From positions 1 to 19,137 of the forward strand of contig JAVYAJ010000453.1 of assembly GCA_032229885.1 (NCBI GenBank): a DNA stretch of 19,137 nucleotides, in the 5' to 3' direction. This DNA is from Anammoximicrobium sp032229885 (GTDB lineage Bacteria > Planctomycetota > Planctomycetia > Pirellulales > Pirellulaceae). Both the position numbers and the translations under genes were made by a program. Below the pieces are notes generated by a model. That model had not been told where the DNA came from. It searched no databases and was given only the letters and a program-made list of their open reading frames with translations. Below are positions 1 to 8,417 of this stretch, one piece after another. The first letter of the stretch is position 1; every line of letters begins with the position of its first letter.

Positions 1-178
1 AGCCTGGGGCAACGCCCCAGGAGTCAGAGATGATCGCAACCGTGTTGGCCGAAGGCCAACATCAACGTGTCACCGCGGCCCGGATGAATATGGCCTGCGG
101 CCAAAAGAGGCAGGCGCGCGGCGCCATCCCTGGGGCGTTGCCCCAGGCTACGGTGATCGGAGGCCTTCGGCCAAACAG
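1..178. repeat. Cluster of REP-like palindromic repeats, left end
   Basis: Several perfect hairpins sit side by side. CCTGGGGC-AAC-GCCCCAGG is at 3-21 and its exact inverse is at 129-147, giving 21-base inverted ends (1-21 and 129-149). GTTGGCC-GAA-GGCCAAC is at 44-60, TGGCC-TGC-GGCCA at 91-103 and GGCC-TTC-GGCC at 162-172. The stretch 129-178 recurs inverted at 19085-19133 with one base of difference. Short reading frames cross this stretch on both strands, but they run through the palindromes and resemble no protein I know. I read the region as intergenic repeat DNA of the REP or MITE kind, of unknown function. Confidence 0.8.
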
Positions 179-379
179 AATCCGCGGTTATCTGCGCCCA
201 ACTGCGCAACAGGTGAAACGGTAATAGTTTAAGAAATCGGCCGCGCCAGCGCCGTGCTGTCGCAGCGGTTTTTGCGCAAAACTTTGCCCCGTCTGCCGGA
301 GTAATATCTGTGTCCGCAGCGTCCGCGTGACGCGGCGCCTGCGGCGAACGGATTGTCGAACCTCCGCTGGAGCAGCTCT

Positions 380-2191
380 ATGCCTACTTTCCTCCCCAAT
401 CACCGCGTACTGCAAGTTCTCGCCGTCGCCGCGATCTGCCTGTCGGTCACCGCGCGAGGCGCCGAAGCTCGGGCTGCCGAAGCTCAGGCTGCGCAACGCC
501 CCGATGCGACTCGGCTGCTGCCGGAAAACACGCTGTTGTTTATCCGCCTGCCGGATGCCGTCGAGACCGTGTCTCTGTTCCAAGAGACGGCGCTCGGCCG
601 GATATCGCAGGATCCGGCGATGAAGCCTTTGATCTCGCAATTGTATGGGGCGGCCACCGAGGCGTTGCGGAACATGGAGGACGAGATCGGCGTTTCGCTG
701 GACGACTTGCTGTCGATTCCGCAGGGCGAGGCGTGCTTTGCCCTGGTCGATTGGCCCGAGGCAGGGATCACGCCGGTGTTCGTGGTGGATGCGGGCGCAA
801 AGCTGCCCGTCGCCGAGCGGTGGTTGGAACGCGTGGGCGGCAAACTCGTCGCCGAAGGCGCGACGCGAAAGGACGAGACGGTCGGCGACACGCGCATCAC
901 GGTCTACGGTCCGCTGGGGTCCGCTCCGGGAATGGCGTTTGTCGTGCGCAACGGCGTGGTGTTGGCGACGCAATACGTCGATTTGGCCAAGGGGATGCTG
1001 GCGGCGTGGGATGGCGCAAACGGGGCACGGCGTTCGTTGGCGGATAACGCCAAGTTCGCCGGGGTGATGCGCCGCTGTGTCGCGACGGACTCGCGACCGC
1101 CGCAGGTCGAGTTCTTCGTCGATCCGATCGGCCTGTTCGCCGCGGCTTCGCGCGACAGTCTGGGCGCCCAGGCCGCGCTGGCCTTGTTCCCGGCGCTGGG
1201 GTTGAACGGCATCCGCGGCCTGGGGGGGAATCTGACGTTCGCCACGGACGATTTCGACGTCCTAACCCATCTGCACCTGCTGCTGGACAGCCCTCGCAAA
1301 GGCGCGCTCGAACTGGTGGCCCTGCAACACGGCGAGACGCAGCCCGAGGCTTGGGTCTCGGCGGACACCGTCAGTTATGCGACGGTGAACTGGGATTTCG
1401 CGAAAACGTACGCGAAGTTCGCCGAACTGTACGACAGCGTGCGCGGACCGGGCGCGCTGGCCGAGTCGTTCGAGCAGGACATGCAACGGCGGCTGAACGT
1501 CGATTTTCAGAAAGACCTGATCGGCGCAGCTGCCGGGCGCGTAACCCTGGCCAGCGCCATGGTTCGGCCCGCGCGACTCAACAGCCGCGCCAGCGTGTTG
1601 GGGATCAAGCTGAAAGATCCGGCCGCGTTCGCCAAGACGTTGGACACGCTGGTCGGCAACATCCGCCCGCCGCTGGCTCGCGAATCGTTCGGCGGCATTT
1701 CCTATTATCGTCTGCCGCCGCGCGAGCCGCCGGCCCAGCCACGCCGCGGACTCCCGATGCGCCAGCCCGATCCGGCCACGGCGATCGTGGACGATTATCT
1801 GCTGGTCAGCGACAGTACGGATCTGCTGAAACAGGCGATCGCCACGCGAAACGGCGGCGTCGAGCCGCTGGCGGATCAGCTCGAATTTCGGTTGATCGCC
1901 AGTAAAATTCGTCGCCAGGCGGGTGGCGATCGAGCCGGCCTGATCGCCTTTGATCGTCCGGAGGAAACCCTGCGGCTGTGGTACGACGTCATCACGGCCG
2001 ACACGACGCGCCAGCGGATCTCGCAACGCGCCGAACGGAGCCCGTTGTTGCGCAGCGTCGATGCCGCGTTGCAGAATCACCCGCTGCCCCCGTTCGCCGT
2101 CTTGGCCCGCTATCTGGCGCCCAGCGGCAGCCTGCTGACCGACGACGAGTCCGGCCTGCATTACGTGGGCTTTACGCTGCGACGAAAATGA
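380..2191 (+). CDS. Secreted DUF3352-type protein, function unknown
   Basis: A 603-residue exported protein of a kind I associate with planctomycetes and with the DUF3352 family. The ATG at 380 is preferred to the TTG at 353 because GGAG at 369-372 lies 7 bases upstream and because the protein then opens with a clean signal peptide: basic HR near residue 8, a hydrophobic LQVLAVAAICLSV core, then a small-residue region ending around GAEA. The mature part carries repeated modules of the type 'LPENTLLFIRLPD' (near residue 40), seen in secreted proteins that test conditions of self-supplied values, with no recognisable catalytic motif. A 15-base tandem duplication codes for the AEARA/AEAQA linker just after the signal peptide. 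No partner gene is linked; it is convergent with the lptE-side end of the next operon. The family call is from memory and the function is unknown. Confidence 0.8.
   Translation: MPTFLPNHRVLQVLAVAAICLSVTARGAEARAAEAQAAQRPDATRLLPENTLLFIRLPDAVETVSLFQETALGRISQDPAMKPLISQLYGAATEALRNMEDEIGVSLDDLLSIPQGEACFALVDWPEAGITPVFVVDAGAKLPVAERWLERVGGKLVAEGATRKDETVGDTRITVYGPLGSAPGMAFVVRNGVVLATQYVDLAKGMLAAWDGANGARRSLADNAKFAGVMRRCVATDSRPPQVEFFVDPIGLFAAASRDSLGAQAALALFPALGLNGIRGLGGNLTFATDDFDVLTHLHLLLDSPRKGALELVALQHGETQPEAWVSADTVSYATVNWDFAKTYAKFAELYDSVRGPGALAESFEQDMQRRLNVDFQKDLIGAAAGRVTLASAMVRPARLNSRASVLGIKLKDPAAFAKTLDTLVGNIRPPLARESFGGISYYRLPPREPPAQPRRGLPMRQPDPATAIVDDYLLVSDSTDLLKQAIATRNGGVEPLADQLEFRLIASKIRRQAGGDRAGLIAFDRPEETLRLWYDVITADTTRQRISQRAERSPLLRSVDAALQNHPLPPFAVLARYLAPSGSLLTDDESGLHYVGFTLRRK
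461..490 (+). repeat. 15-base tandem duplication inside the DUF3352-type gene
   Basis: GCCGAAGCTCGGGCT at 461-475 is followed directly by GCCGAAGCTCAGGCT at 476-490, one base apart in sequence. It adds five alanine/glutamate-rich residues to the linker after the signal peptide and keeps the reading frame. Confidence 0.8.
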
Positions 2192-2478
2192 GGCTCGCAG
2201 CACCGTGCCGAACGATCGGGCGCAAACGGATTTCCCTGACGTGGGCGCCCGCCCGCGGCCCAACGCCGGCAAAAGACGCGGGAAGAAGACCACGGATCGT
2301 ATCGAACGCACCGATAGAGGGCGATCGTCATCTCCGTTTCGTTCATCCGTGCCGATCCGTATTATCCGTGGTTCATACGCGCGCACCGTGCGCGTCTGGT
2401 GCGAACGGGGACTCGAGCGCCGTCCCGACGCGCCACCCACGGCTCGGCGTGCCGACCACGGGCCCGATGGCCGGCGTG
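2192..2478. other. Convergent intergenic gap with ATCCGT repeats
   Basis: Gap between the stops of two convergent genes. ATCCGT occurs at 2345, 2355 and 2364, with the related CTCCGT at 2332, at roughly ten-base spacing. ACCACGGAT at 2288-2296 is the inverse of ATCCGTGGT at 2364-2372. A short hairpin CGCGCA-CCG-TGCGCG lies near 2380-2394; it has no T-run, so a terminator role is only possible. ATCCGTGG-type repeats are scattered in many planctomycete genomes as I recall. No gene is apparent. Confidence 0.4.
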
Positions 2479-3018
2479 TCACCACCAGACTTCCATCTGG
2501 CCGACGATTTCCCGGGCAAGCCTGTCGATCGCGGACTGTTGCGACATGGCGAGCGACTGGCCCGCTTCGGGAAAGAACTGCGAGTCTTGCGCCAGGACGA
2601 CGGACAGCGGCCCGAGCGGGATGTTGGAACGCTGCATCAGCATCTCGCCGCGGCGGCTGATCCAACGCACCTCGGCGGTCAGCTCGGTCTCGATCGCGCG
2701 CGCGTCGTCGTTGCGATTCTCCGCCACCGCGCGCTTGGTCTCCGCGACGATCCGGCCGCTCAGAATGCTGTCCGCATCCCCGCCTGCGACCACCTTGTAC
2801 GGCGTGCGGGATTCGATCTCCTTGACCACGGCCTCCGTCAGACGCTCGCCCAGATTTCGGCGGAAGCTGTCCGATTCGAATACGGGGACGTGAACGGTGC
2901 GGACATCGGACCGAAACAAGGTTGCGTGGCCGACCTGATATGCGGCGCATCCGGGCGCCAGCATCAGGATCACGATGGCCGGCATCGGCAGCCGCGGGCA
3001 TCCACGATCACGTATCAT
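2479..3018 (-). CDS. lptE: LptE-like outer-membrane LPS assembly lipoprotein
   Basis: A 179-residue lipoprotein. The ATG at 3018 is chosen because GGGAG lies 6 bases upstream and because it opens a short lipoprotein signal: a hydrophobic AIVILMLAPG run ending at Cys24. The position -3 residue is Ala rather than the usual Leu, so the lipobox is slightly weak. The body matches the LptE pattern: 'VHVPVFESDSFRRNLGERLT' followed by a conserved-looking 'VVKEIESRTPYKVV' and a strand segment ending in ELTAEVRW. In the known family LptE plugs the LptD pore and helps deliver lipopolysaccharide to the outer leaflet. It is the last gene of the operon, starting 11 bases after the BamD-like gene ends. LptE families diverge strongly, so the call rests on the N-terminal pattern and the context. 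Confidence 0.75.
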   Translation of the reverse strand: MIRDRGCPRLPMPAIVILMLAPGCAAYQVGHATLFRSDVRTVHVPVFESDSFRRNLGERLTEAVVKEIESRTPYKVVAGGDADSILSGRIVAETKRAVAENRNDDARAIETELTAEVRWISRRGEMLMQRSNIPLGPLSVVLAQDSQFFPEAGQSLAMSQQSAIDRLAREIVGQMEVWW

Positions 3019-3029
3019 GGCCTGCTCCC

Positions 3030-4214
3030 TCAACGTCGCTTCTTGCCCGGATCCGACGTCGGGATCAGCGGTTTGGAATACTGTTCCTTGGGAAACGCAT
3101 CGACCAGCCATTGGAATCGTTGAGGCGGAACGGCTGGCTTGTCCGTGACCTCCGCCAAGCGGGCTTTGGCCTGTTCGGCGAACGGCGTCTCGGTAAACTC
3201 GCGAACCAAGATGTCATAGTAGAATCGGGCCGCCCCGTATTCGCCGCGACGATCGTAATACTGGCCGAGGTTCCATTCGCGTTCGGCCTTTTTGAAGCGG
3301 ACCTCGGCATAGGCTCGCGTCAGGTATTCCCGCTCGCGCTCGGCCGCCTGCGGAAACTGACGGCGCAGTTGCTTGATCAACTTTTCCGCCTCGTCCAAGG
3401 GAACCCCGGAATAATCCGTTCCCTGATAGCTCAACAGCTTGGTCTTGACCCCCAGCAGATGCGCCGCGAACTGATGCTCGCTGGCCGGAAACGTCTTGCG
3501 CAGATCGGCGTAGAAATTGTCTGCATCCAAATAACGCTGCTGGGCGAAGTAGGCGTTGGCCGCCGCGAGCGTCGCGTCATCGGCCAGCTTGCCGGTCGGA
3601 TCGTCGAGCCGAATTCGATCGAACACCCGGACGGCGTTGCCGAACGTGTCGCGCGTGGGACGGGTCTGGTCGGTAAAGTTGAACGACCAGAACGCTTCGG
3701 GGGATTTGTTGGACAGATCCAGCCAGAATTGGGCGATCGCAAAACGTCGTGATTCGACGGCGTCCAGGTGCTTCGAGTTCGTGTACTTCTTCAGCAGCCG
3801 CTCCCAGCAATCGTTGGCCTTGGGATACATGTCGGCGAAGAAATACGCTTCGCCGGCCATGAACATCGCGTCCTCTTCCAGAGCCGAATCCGGCCAGCGG
3901 TCGGCGGCCTCCTGGAATTGTTTGGCTGCTTGGACGAACAGATCCGGCTGTTGATCGCGCTCGGCCTCGAGAGCCTGCTGGTACTGTTGTTCGCCGGCGA
4001 CGTACAGCTCGCGAGCCTTCTGCGGATCCACGCCTTTGCCGATCAATGTCTTGAACGAACTTTCCAAGTCCTGGGGCAGCCGGTCCAAATCCAACAGATC
4101 GCGCTGTGCCGTGCTGCCTTCGTCATTCTGAGCGCCCGTCAGCGACGCGCACCCCGCGCAGCCGAACAACAGGGGCGCGACGAGCCAAAGGACCATCTGG
4201 CGCGATGTTCGCAT
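3030..4214 (-). CDS. bamD: BamD-like TPR lipoprotein
   Basis: A 394-residue lipoprotein. The ATG at 4214 has AAGGA 8 bases upstream. A hydrophobic leader (MVLWLVAPLLFGCAGC) gives two candidate lipid-modified cysteines, Cys19 (LFGC) and Cys22. The rest is helical repeat sequence of the tetratricopeptide type. Signs include 'FQEAADRWPDSALEEDAMFM' near residue 95, 'CWERLLKKYTNSKHLDAVES' near 136 and a C-terminal repeat with 'YYDILVREFTETPFAEQAKA'. Such 'Y..L...FP.S.....A' repeats are the BamD pattern, where the protein bridges BamA to the rest of the beta-barrel assembly machine. It is longer than proteobacterial BamD (about 245 residues). The neighbouring LptE-like gene supports an outer-membrane role. 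A more general TPR lipoprotein is the alternative. Confidence 0.75.
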   Translation of the reverse strand: MRTSRQMVLWLVAPLLFGCAGCASLTGAQNDEGSTAQRDLLDLDRLPQDLESSFKTLIGKGVDPQKARELYVAGEQQYQQALEAERDQQPDLFVQAAKQFQEAADRWPDSALEEDAMFMAGEAYFFADMYPKANDCWERLLKKYTNSKHLDAVESRRFAIAQFWLDLSNKSPEAFWSFNFTDQTRPTRDTFGNAVRVFDRIRLDDPTGKLADDATLAAANAYFAQQRYLDADNFYADLRKTFPASEHQFAAHLLGVKTKLLSYQGTDYSGVPLDEAEKLIKQLRRQFPQAAEREREYLTRAYAEVRFKKAEREWNLGQYYDRRGEYGAARFYYDILVREFTETPFAEQAKARLAEVTDKPAVPPQRFQWLVDAFPKEQYSKPLIPTSDPGKKRR

Positions 4215-4241
4215 CGTGGACGTCCTTGTCCGATCAAAAGA

Positions 4242-5006
4242 TTATCTCGAAGTCCGCGGCCCAAGCCCCAGGTACGCTTGCATCCGCGGCAGATGTCCGA
4301 ACACGTTCGCTACGTAGTGATTCAACAAGCCTTGCAGTTCGCCCCGCACGCGCGCATCGGTCGCCTCGCGCGGCAGCGGCGCAGCCGGGTCGGCTAGCCT
4401 CCGCAGCATCGCGTGTCCCTCGCGGCTGACGCTCACCACCTGTCGCTGTCCCGGCCGACAGCGCGGACACAGCACGCCGCCGGCGATATGGCCAAACAAG
4501 ACTCGTCCCTGCTCGCCTTCGACGGGCGCGCCGCAGACGACGCACGCCTCGAGGGTTGGCAGGTATCCGAGCAGCCGGAGCGCGACGACTTGGAAACTCA
4601 AAATCGTCTCGGCCACCGGACCGTCGCCGTCCAATGCCAGCAGCGTTTGGTCTGCATGGCGGTACAACTCGGGATGCGGATCGTCTGGTTCCGTCAACTC
4701 GCGCAATAATTCGGCGACATAGTAGCCCGCGTACAGACGAGACAAGTCGTAGGCCCCGGCCCGGAAACGCCGCTCCAAGCGAGCTTCCGTCAACAAGTCG
4801 AGAACATCGGCCGATTTGTCGATGAACACTATTCGACAGACGGCCAAGAGGTCAATAGCAGAGTCAAAAGGACTTTTAGGACGACGAGCGCCTTTGGCCA
4901 AAGCGCCTATCTTTCCGAAGTCTTCGGTAAACAGCGTGACGATGCAGCTTGTTTCGCTGAAGTCCACCACGCGGAGCACGATCGCCGCGGTCTTTTCCGC
5001 GCTCAT
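4242..5006 (-). CDS. recO: DNA repair protein RecO
   Basis: A 254-residue protein with the two RecO parts: an N-terminal OB-fold segment ('KTAAIVLRVVDFSETSCIVT' and 'TEDFGKIGALAKGARRPKS') and a C-terminal helical part with a four-cysteine zinc site (Cys155, Cys158, Cys180, Cys183; CVVC and CPRC). Length is normal for the family. RecO acts with RecR to load RecA on gapped DNA during RecF-pathway repair. Its ATG overlaps the stop of ybeY as ATGA at 5003-5006, so the two are probably translationally coupled. The next gene starts 27 bases after its stop. Confidence 0.93.
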   Translation of the reverse strand: MSAEKTAAIVLRVVDFSETSCIVTLFTEDFGKIGALAKGARRPKSPFDSAIDLLAVCRIVFIDKSADVLDLLTEARLERRFRAGAYDLSRLYAGYYVAELLRELTEPDDPHPELYRHADQTLLALDGDGPVAETILSFQVVALRLLGYLPTLEACVVCGAPVEGEQGRVLFGHIAGGVLCPRCRPGQRQVVSVSREGHAMLRRLADPAAPLPREATDARVRGELQGLLNHYVANVFGHLPRMQAYLGLGPRTSR

Positions 5007-5431
5007 CGCCCGCCCTGCAGGCCGCGGAGATAGCGTTGCTGGCGCGCGAACATCCGTCGCCGCGCAGCCGGGGTCGTGTCGTCGTACCCCGTCAAGTGCA
5101 AGACTCCGTGAATCACGTACAGCGACAATTCGTCTGCCAGTGTCGAGCCGTGTTCGACCGCCTGTGCGGCTGCCGTGTCGGCGCTGACGAGCACTTCGCC
5201 CTCGAGCCAGCCGGGGCCCGAATCCAGCAGAAAACTCAACACGTCCGTGGCATAGTCATGCTGTAGATAGCGGCGATTCAAGGGACGAATCGCCCGATCG
5301 CTGAGCACGGCGACGCTGAGCGTCCCGCGCGTAATCCCCTCGCCGGCGAGCACCGTTTGGGCCGCCGTCCGCAGTCGCTCGGCGTCCACGGCGTGTCGCC
5401 GCTGACGATTGGCCAGTTCGATTTCCAGCAT
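5003..5431 (-). CDS. ybeY: Endoribonuclease YbeY, rRNA maturation factor
   Basis: A 142-residue protein starting at the ATG at 5431 (MLEIELANRQ), 20 bases after the 7TM-HD gene ends; a longer reading from 5560 would overlap that gene and looks non-coding. Family marks are 'SVAVLSDRAIRPLNRRYLQH', 'TDVLSFLLD', 'EGEVLVSADTAAAQA' and the metal-site helix 'LYVIHGVLHLTGYDD'. YbeY is a single-strand metalloendonuclease for 16S rRNA 3' processing and ribosome quality control. The usual zinc motif is HxxxHxxGYDH; here the third His is Asp (GYDD), an acid that could still bind metal. No clear ribosome-binding sequence precedes the start, so coupling to the gene upstream is likely. Confidence 0.9.
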   Translation of the reverse strand: MLEIELANRQRRHAVDAERLRTAAQTVLAGEGITRGTLSVAVLSDRAIRPLNRRYLQHDYATDVLSFLLDSGPGWLEGEVLVSADTAAAQAVEHGSTLADELSLYVIHGVLHLTGYDDTTPAARRRMFARQQRYLRGLQGGR

Positions 5432-5451
5432 GATCGGCGCGCCCGCGGGAG

Positions 5452-7278
5452 TCAGGCGGTCTGTTGATCGGGATACTTGATTCGTCCGTGATACACGGCG
5501 GTCAACGACTTGACAAGGCTCTCTTCGATCAGATTGAGCTCTTGCAGCGTCGCCCCGCAATCCTCGAACTGACCGTCCAGCAGCCGTTTCATGGTGATCT
5601 CGTGGACGAGGCTCTCGATCCGCGCCGGCGTAGGTTCGGTCAGCGTCCGACAGGCGCTCTCGGTCGCGTCGGCCAACATCAACACGGCCGCTTCTTTGGT
5701 CTGCGGCTTGGGTCCGGGATAGCGAAAGTCGGCCTCTTCCACGCGATCACCCAACCGCGCCTCGGCGACCTTCCGTTCGGCCTGGCGATAGAAATACTCG
5801 ACCAGCGTCGTGCCGTGGTGCTGCTCGATCAGCTCGATGATGGACTGCGGCAGATGATACTCGCGTCCCAGGTCGATGCCGTCCTTGACATGGGCAATGA
5901 TCACCAGCGTGCTCATGGCGGGGACCAGCGATTCGTGTTGATTGCCGTCGCAGCCCTGGTTCTCGACGAAATAGGCGGGCTTCAACATCTTGCCGATGTC
6001 GTGAAAATAGGCGCCGACACGAACCAGCAACCCGTTCGCCCCAATCCGTTCGGCCGCGCTTTCGGACAGCGCGGCGACGTTGATCGAGTGGTTGTACGTG
6101 CCCGGCGCGCGTTGCGCCAACTCTTGCAACAGCGGGTGCGCGGCATCGCCCAGTTCGAGCAGGCTGATGTCCGTTTGCACATCGAACAACCGCTCGGTGA
6201 ACGGCAGCAAGCCCGTCATGATGAATCCCGACAGAATCACGCACGCGGCATACCACGACGCGCCCGAGACCAGTTTCATGGCGTAGCCGCCCGGGACGTC
6301 CGTCAATTCTTCGGCAAATGTCCAACTGTCGGCATACATTCCGCCGAAGGTCTGGTCGGCCAACAGGCCGACGCCGATGACGGCCGCAAACGTGAGCAGC
6401 GCACCGTACAGGCCGACATAGATCAGCTTCGTTCGACTGCGGACGCGGTTGAGCATGATCACCGGGCCGCAGACGGTCGCCGAGAGAATCATGAACTCGT
6501 ACAGCCCCTGTCCCAGCGAGATGGCGATCAACAAGGCCACCACCAGCGATAGGACCAGCGCCACCTCGCGGCGGCTGACGATGGCCAACGTCATGCCAAA
6601 CAGCACGAGCGGGATGGATTCGGCCCGCCAGGCGTCCCGCGACACCAGCACCGCCGCGGTCACCGTGACGACGACGAGCCCCAGGATCCGAACCAACGCG
6701 GGAAAGTCGCCTAACAAGCGCCGGTCGTGGGACGAGATGTAGTACTCGCACAATACGTACAACGCCAGATAGACGCCGATTCGGGCCAGCGAGTACGCCA
6801 GCCGCTCGATCCAGGTGGCGTCGGCGCTGTACGCTTGGTGCTCGGCCCGCAGCACTTGCAGGTCCCGCGGCGATAAGGGTTTGCCTTGGGTGGCAATCCG
6901 GTCTCCGACCTCGAACGCCCGTTCGGCCGACGTGCCGTGCTGGAAATGAAACGCTTTGCGGGGCACGACGTCGCGGGGCGGAATGTAACCGCTGCGATAC
7001 GGAAAAGGCCGAGACCATCCGCCGCTGACCGCCCACATGACGAGCGCGGCCATCAGAAACGCCCCTAATCGGCGCCAGACGTCCGGGTTTCGCAGACGCT
7101 GCCAACCGCCTTCGGGCCGCCGCCGCGCGGCGGTCAACGTCGCGATGCGAGCGGCGCGAGATCTCATCGAAGTTCCAGAGGACATACCAGTTTGCCGATC
7201 GCCGAACAACAGCGACATCCGCCCGTGCGGGCGCGTGCGCGCTGTCCGTTTGCCCCACCGGTGGCGACCGGCGATCAC
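5452..7278 (-). CDS. pgpH: 7TM-HD family c-di-AMP phosphodiesterase (PgpH-type)
   Basis: A 608-residue membrane protein counted from the GTG at 7278. Other starts at 7218, 7185 and 7167 are possible, and the conserved part begins only near residue 63. Order: membrane helix near residues 71-88, a short outside segment (about 89-160), further membrane helices between about 165 and 358, then a cytoplasmic HD domain (about 390-545). The metal-binding pattern of the 7TM-HD family is complete: His397 (NHS), His426-Asp427 (HDIGK), His463, His487-His488 and Asp537. In Listeria PgpH this domain hydrolyses c-di-AMP to pApA. The outside domain is much shorter than usual: it keeps the C-terminal piece 'GDRIATQGKPLSPRDLQVLR' but seems to lack the long part before it. 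The gene lies between phoH and ybeY, as its relatives often do. Confidence 0.85.
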   Translation of the reverse strand: MIAGRHRWGKRTARTRPHGRMSLLFGDRQTGMSSGTSMRSRAARIATLTAARRRPEGGWQRLRNPDVWRRLGAFLMAALVMWAVSGGWSRPFPYRSGYIPPRDVVPRKAFHFQHGTSAERAFEVGDRIATQGKPLSPRDLQVLRAEHQAYSADATWIERLAYSLARIGVYLALYVLCEYYISSHDRRLLGDFPALVRILGLVVVTVTAAVLVSRDAWRAESIPLVLFGMTLAIVSRREVALVLSLVVALLIAISLGQGLYEFMILSATVCGPVIMLNRVRSRTKLIYVGLYGALLTFAAVIGVGLLADQTFGGMYADSWTFAEELTDVPGGYAMKLVSGASWYAACVILSGFIMTGLLPFTERLFDVQTDISLLELGDAAHPLLQELAQRAPGTYNHSINVAALSESAAERIGANGLLVRVGAYFHDIGKMLKPAYFVENQGCDGNQHESLVPAMSTLVIIAHVKDGIDLGREYHLPQSIIELIEQHHGTTLVEYFYRQAERKVAEARLGDRVEEADFRYPGPKPQTKEAAVLMLADATESACRTLTEPTPARIESLVHEITMKRLLDGQFEDCGATLQELNLIEESLVKSLTAVYHGRIKYPDQQTA

Positions 7279-7286
7279 GTTCCTTT

Positions 7287-8225
7287 CTACTTCGAGTCTC
7301 TCGAGTCCCGGTCGTAGGCGCGCACGATTTCTTGGACCAGCCGGTGTCGGACGATGTCGGCTTTGGTCAGGTGCGCGATGCCTACGCCGCCGAGGCGTTT
7401 CAAACGGACCAAGGCGTCGTTCAGACCGCTTTGCGTGTGGGAAGGCAAATCGGTCTGGGTAATATCGCCGGATACCACAATTTTCGAGTCTGTGCCCATT
7501 CGCGTCAGGAACATCTTCATCTGCGCGATCGTGGTGTTCTGAGCCTCGTCTAAGATGATGAACGACTCGTTCAGCGTGCGCCCCCGCATATACGCCAGCG
7601 GCAGGACTTCGATCACCTGCAATTCCATATACTGTCGGATCTGATCGTGGTCGATCATCTCGTGCAGTGCATCGGTCAGCGGACGCAGATAGGGATTGAT
7701 CTTGGCCTGCAAATCCCCCGGCAAGAATCCCAAATTTTCGCCCGCCTCGACCGCGGGACGCACGAGCACGATCTTGCGCACGCGCCGCAACTTGAGCGAT
7801 TCGACCGCCATCGCGACCGCTAGATAAGTCTTGCCGCTGCCCGCCGGACCGACCGAGAACACGAGATCATGATCGCGCATCATCTGCACGTATCGAGCTT
7901 GACCCGTGGTCCTGGGGCGAATGACGCGCCCCGCTTGAATGACCTCGATCTGAGCCAACTCCGCTGCGCCGTTGCCCGAGTCCAATGCGCGAGACACCTC
8001 TTCCACGGTCAATAGACCGGCCCGCTCGGCTCGGCTCTTGAGCCGTTCGAAGATTTGCGTCGCCCGCGTCACCGCCTCTTCTTCGCCGGACACGCGCAAC
8101 TGCCCATCTCGGTGCGTGACGACAACGCCCAGCTTTTGGCGAATCGACTTCAGGTGCTGGTCCTTTGTCCCCAGTACGGATAAAGCCACCCGAGGCTCGG
8201 CCAGCGCAATAGTTGCTTCGTGCAT
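7287..8225 (-). CDS. phoH: PhoH family ATPase
   Basis: A 312-residue cytoplasmic P-loop ATPase. It has a short N-terminal KH-like part (about 1-75), Walker A GPAGSGKT at 126-133, 'VRPAVEAGENLGFLPGDLQA' at 155-174, Walker B FIILDEAQN at 222-230 and the GDITQTDLP sensor at 253-261. Length and motif order are those of the family, which is linked to RNA metabolism and, through its regular neighbour ybeY, to rRNA maturation. The exact role is not settled. The ATG at 8225 has no clear ribosome-binding sequence. It is followed after 8 bases by the 7TM-HD gene when that gene is read from its GTG. Confidence 0.93.
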   Translation of the reverse strand: MHEATIALAEPRVALSVLGTKDQHLKSIRQKLGVVVTHRDGQLRVSGEEEAVTRATQIFERLKSRAERAGLLTVEEVSRALDSGNGAAELAQIEVIQAGRVIRPRTTGQARYVQMMRDHDLVFSVGPAGSGKTYLAVAMAVESLKLRRVRKIVLVRPAVEAGENLGFLPGDLQAKINPYLRPLTDALHEMIDHDQIRQYMELQVIEVLPLAYMRGRTLNESFIILDEAQNTTIAQMKMFLTRMGTDSKIVVSGDITQTDLPSHTQSGLNDALVRLKRLGGVGIAHLTKADIVRHRLVQEIVRAYDRDSRDSK

Positions 8226-8417
8226 GCAATTTCACGGCGGCGAGTGCGCCGCCGCAACCAACACGGAAATCAACAGTACCCAACAGTAGTATAGCGAACA
8301 GCCGGTCAGCCGCATACAGCGGTTGGCGTCCGACCGAGATCCGGCATCGTCGTTAACATGCGTAACCTATTGTGCCGGCTCTAGTTACTATCCTGCATCC
8401 GGCCCGAAGAAAAGTGC
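8226..8417 (-). promoter_or_regulatory. Gap upstream of phoH with possible promoter
   Basis: This 192-base gap is the only sizeable break inside the minus-strand run. TATACT on the minus strand (8288-8293) would make a good -10 box about 63 bases upstream of the phoH start, but I see no convincing -35 box at the proper distance. A small hairpin CCGC-TGTAT-GCGG lies just upstream of it. An internal promoter, or processing of a longer message, could separate cyclase expression from the rest. Weak evidence. Confidence 0.25.

Noticed and set aside
24..224. Small reading frames on both strands across the left repeat cluster
   Set aside because: They run through the hairpins and reflect repeat sequence; no start signal or family pattern supports a protein.
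2377..2395. Rho-independent terminator between the convergent genes
   Set aside because: The hairpin has no T-run on either strand.
1262..3001. Long minus-strand frame opposite the DUF3352-type gene and overlapping the LptE-like gene
   Set aside because: It is arginine-, glutamine- and glycine-rich, lies antisense to a gene with signal peptide and ribosome-binding site, and shows no domain.
5464..6552. 362-codon plus-strand frame opposite the 7TM-HD gene
   Set aside because: GC-rich antisense shadow with no recognisable motif, while the minus strand has a full HD metal set.
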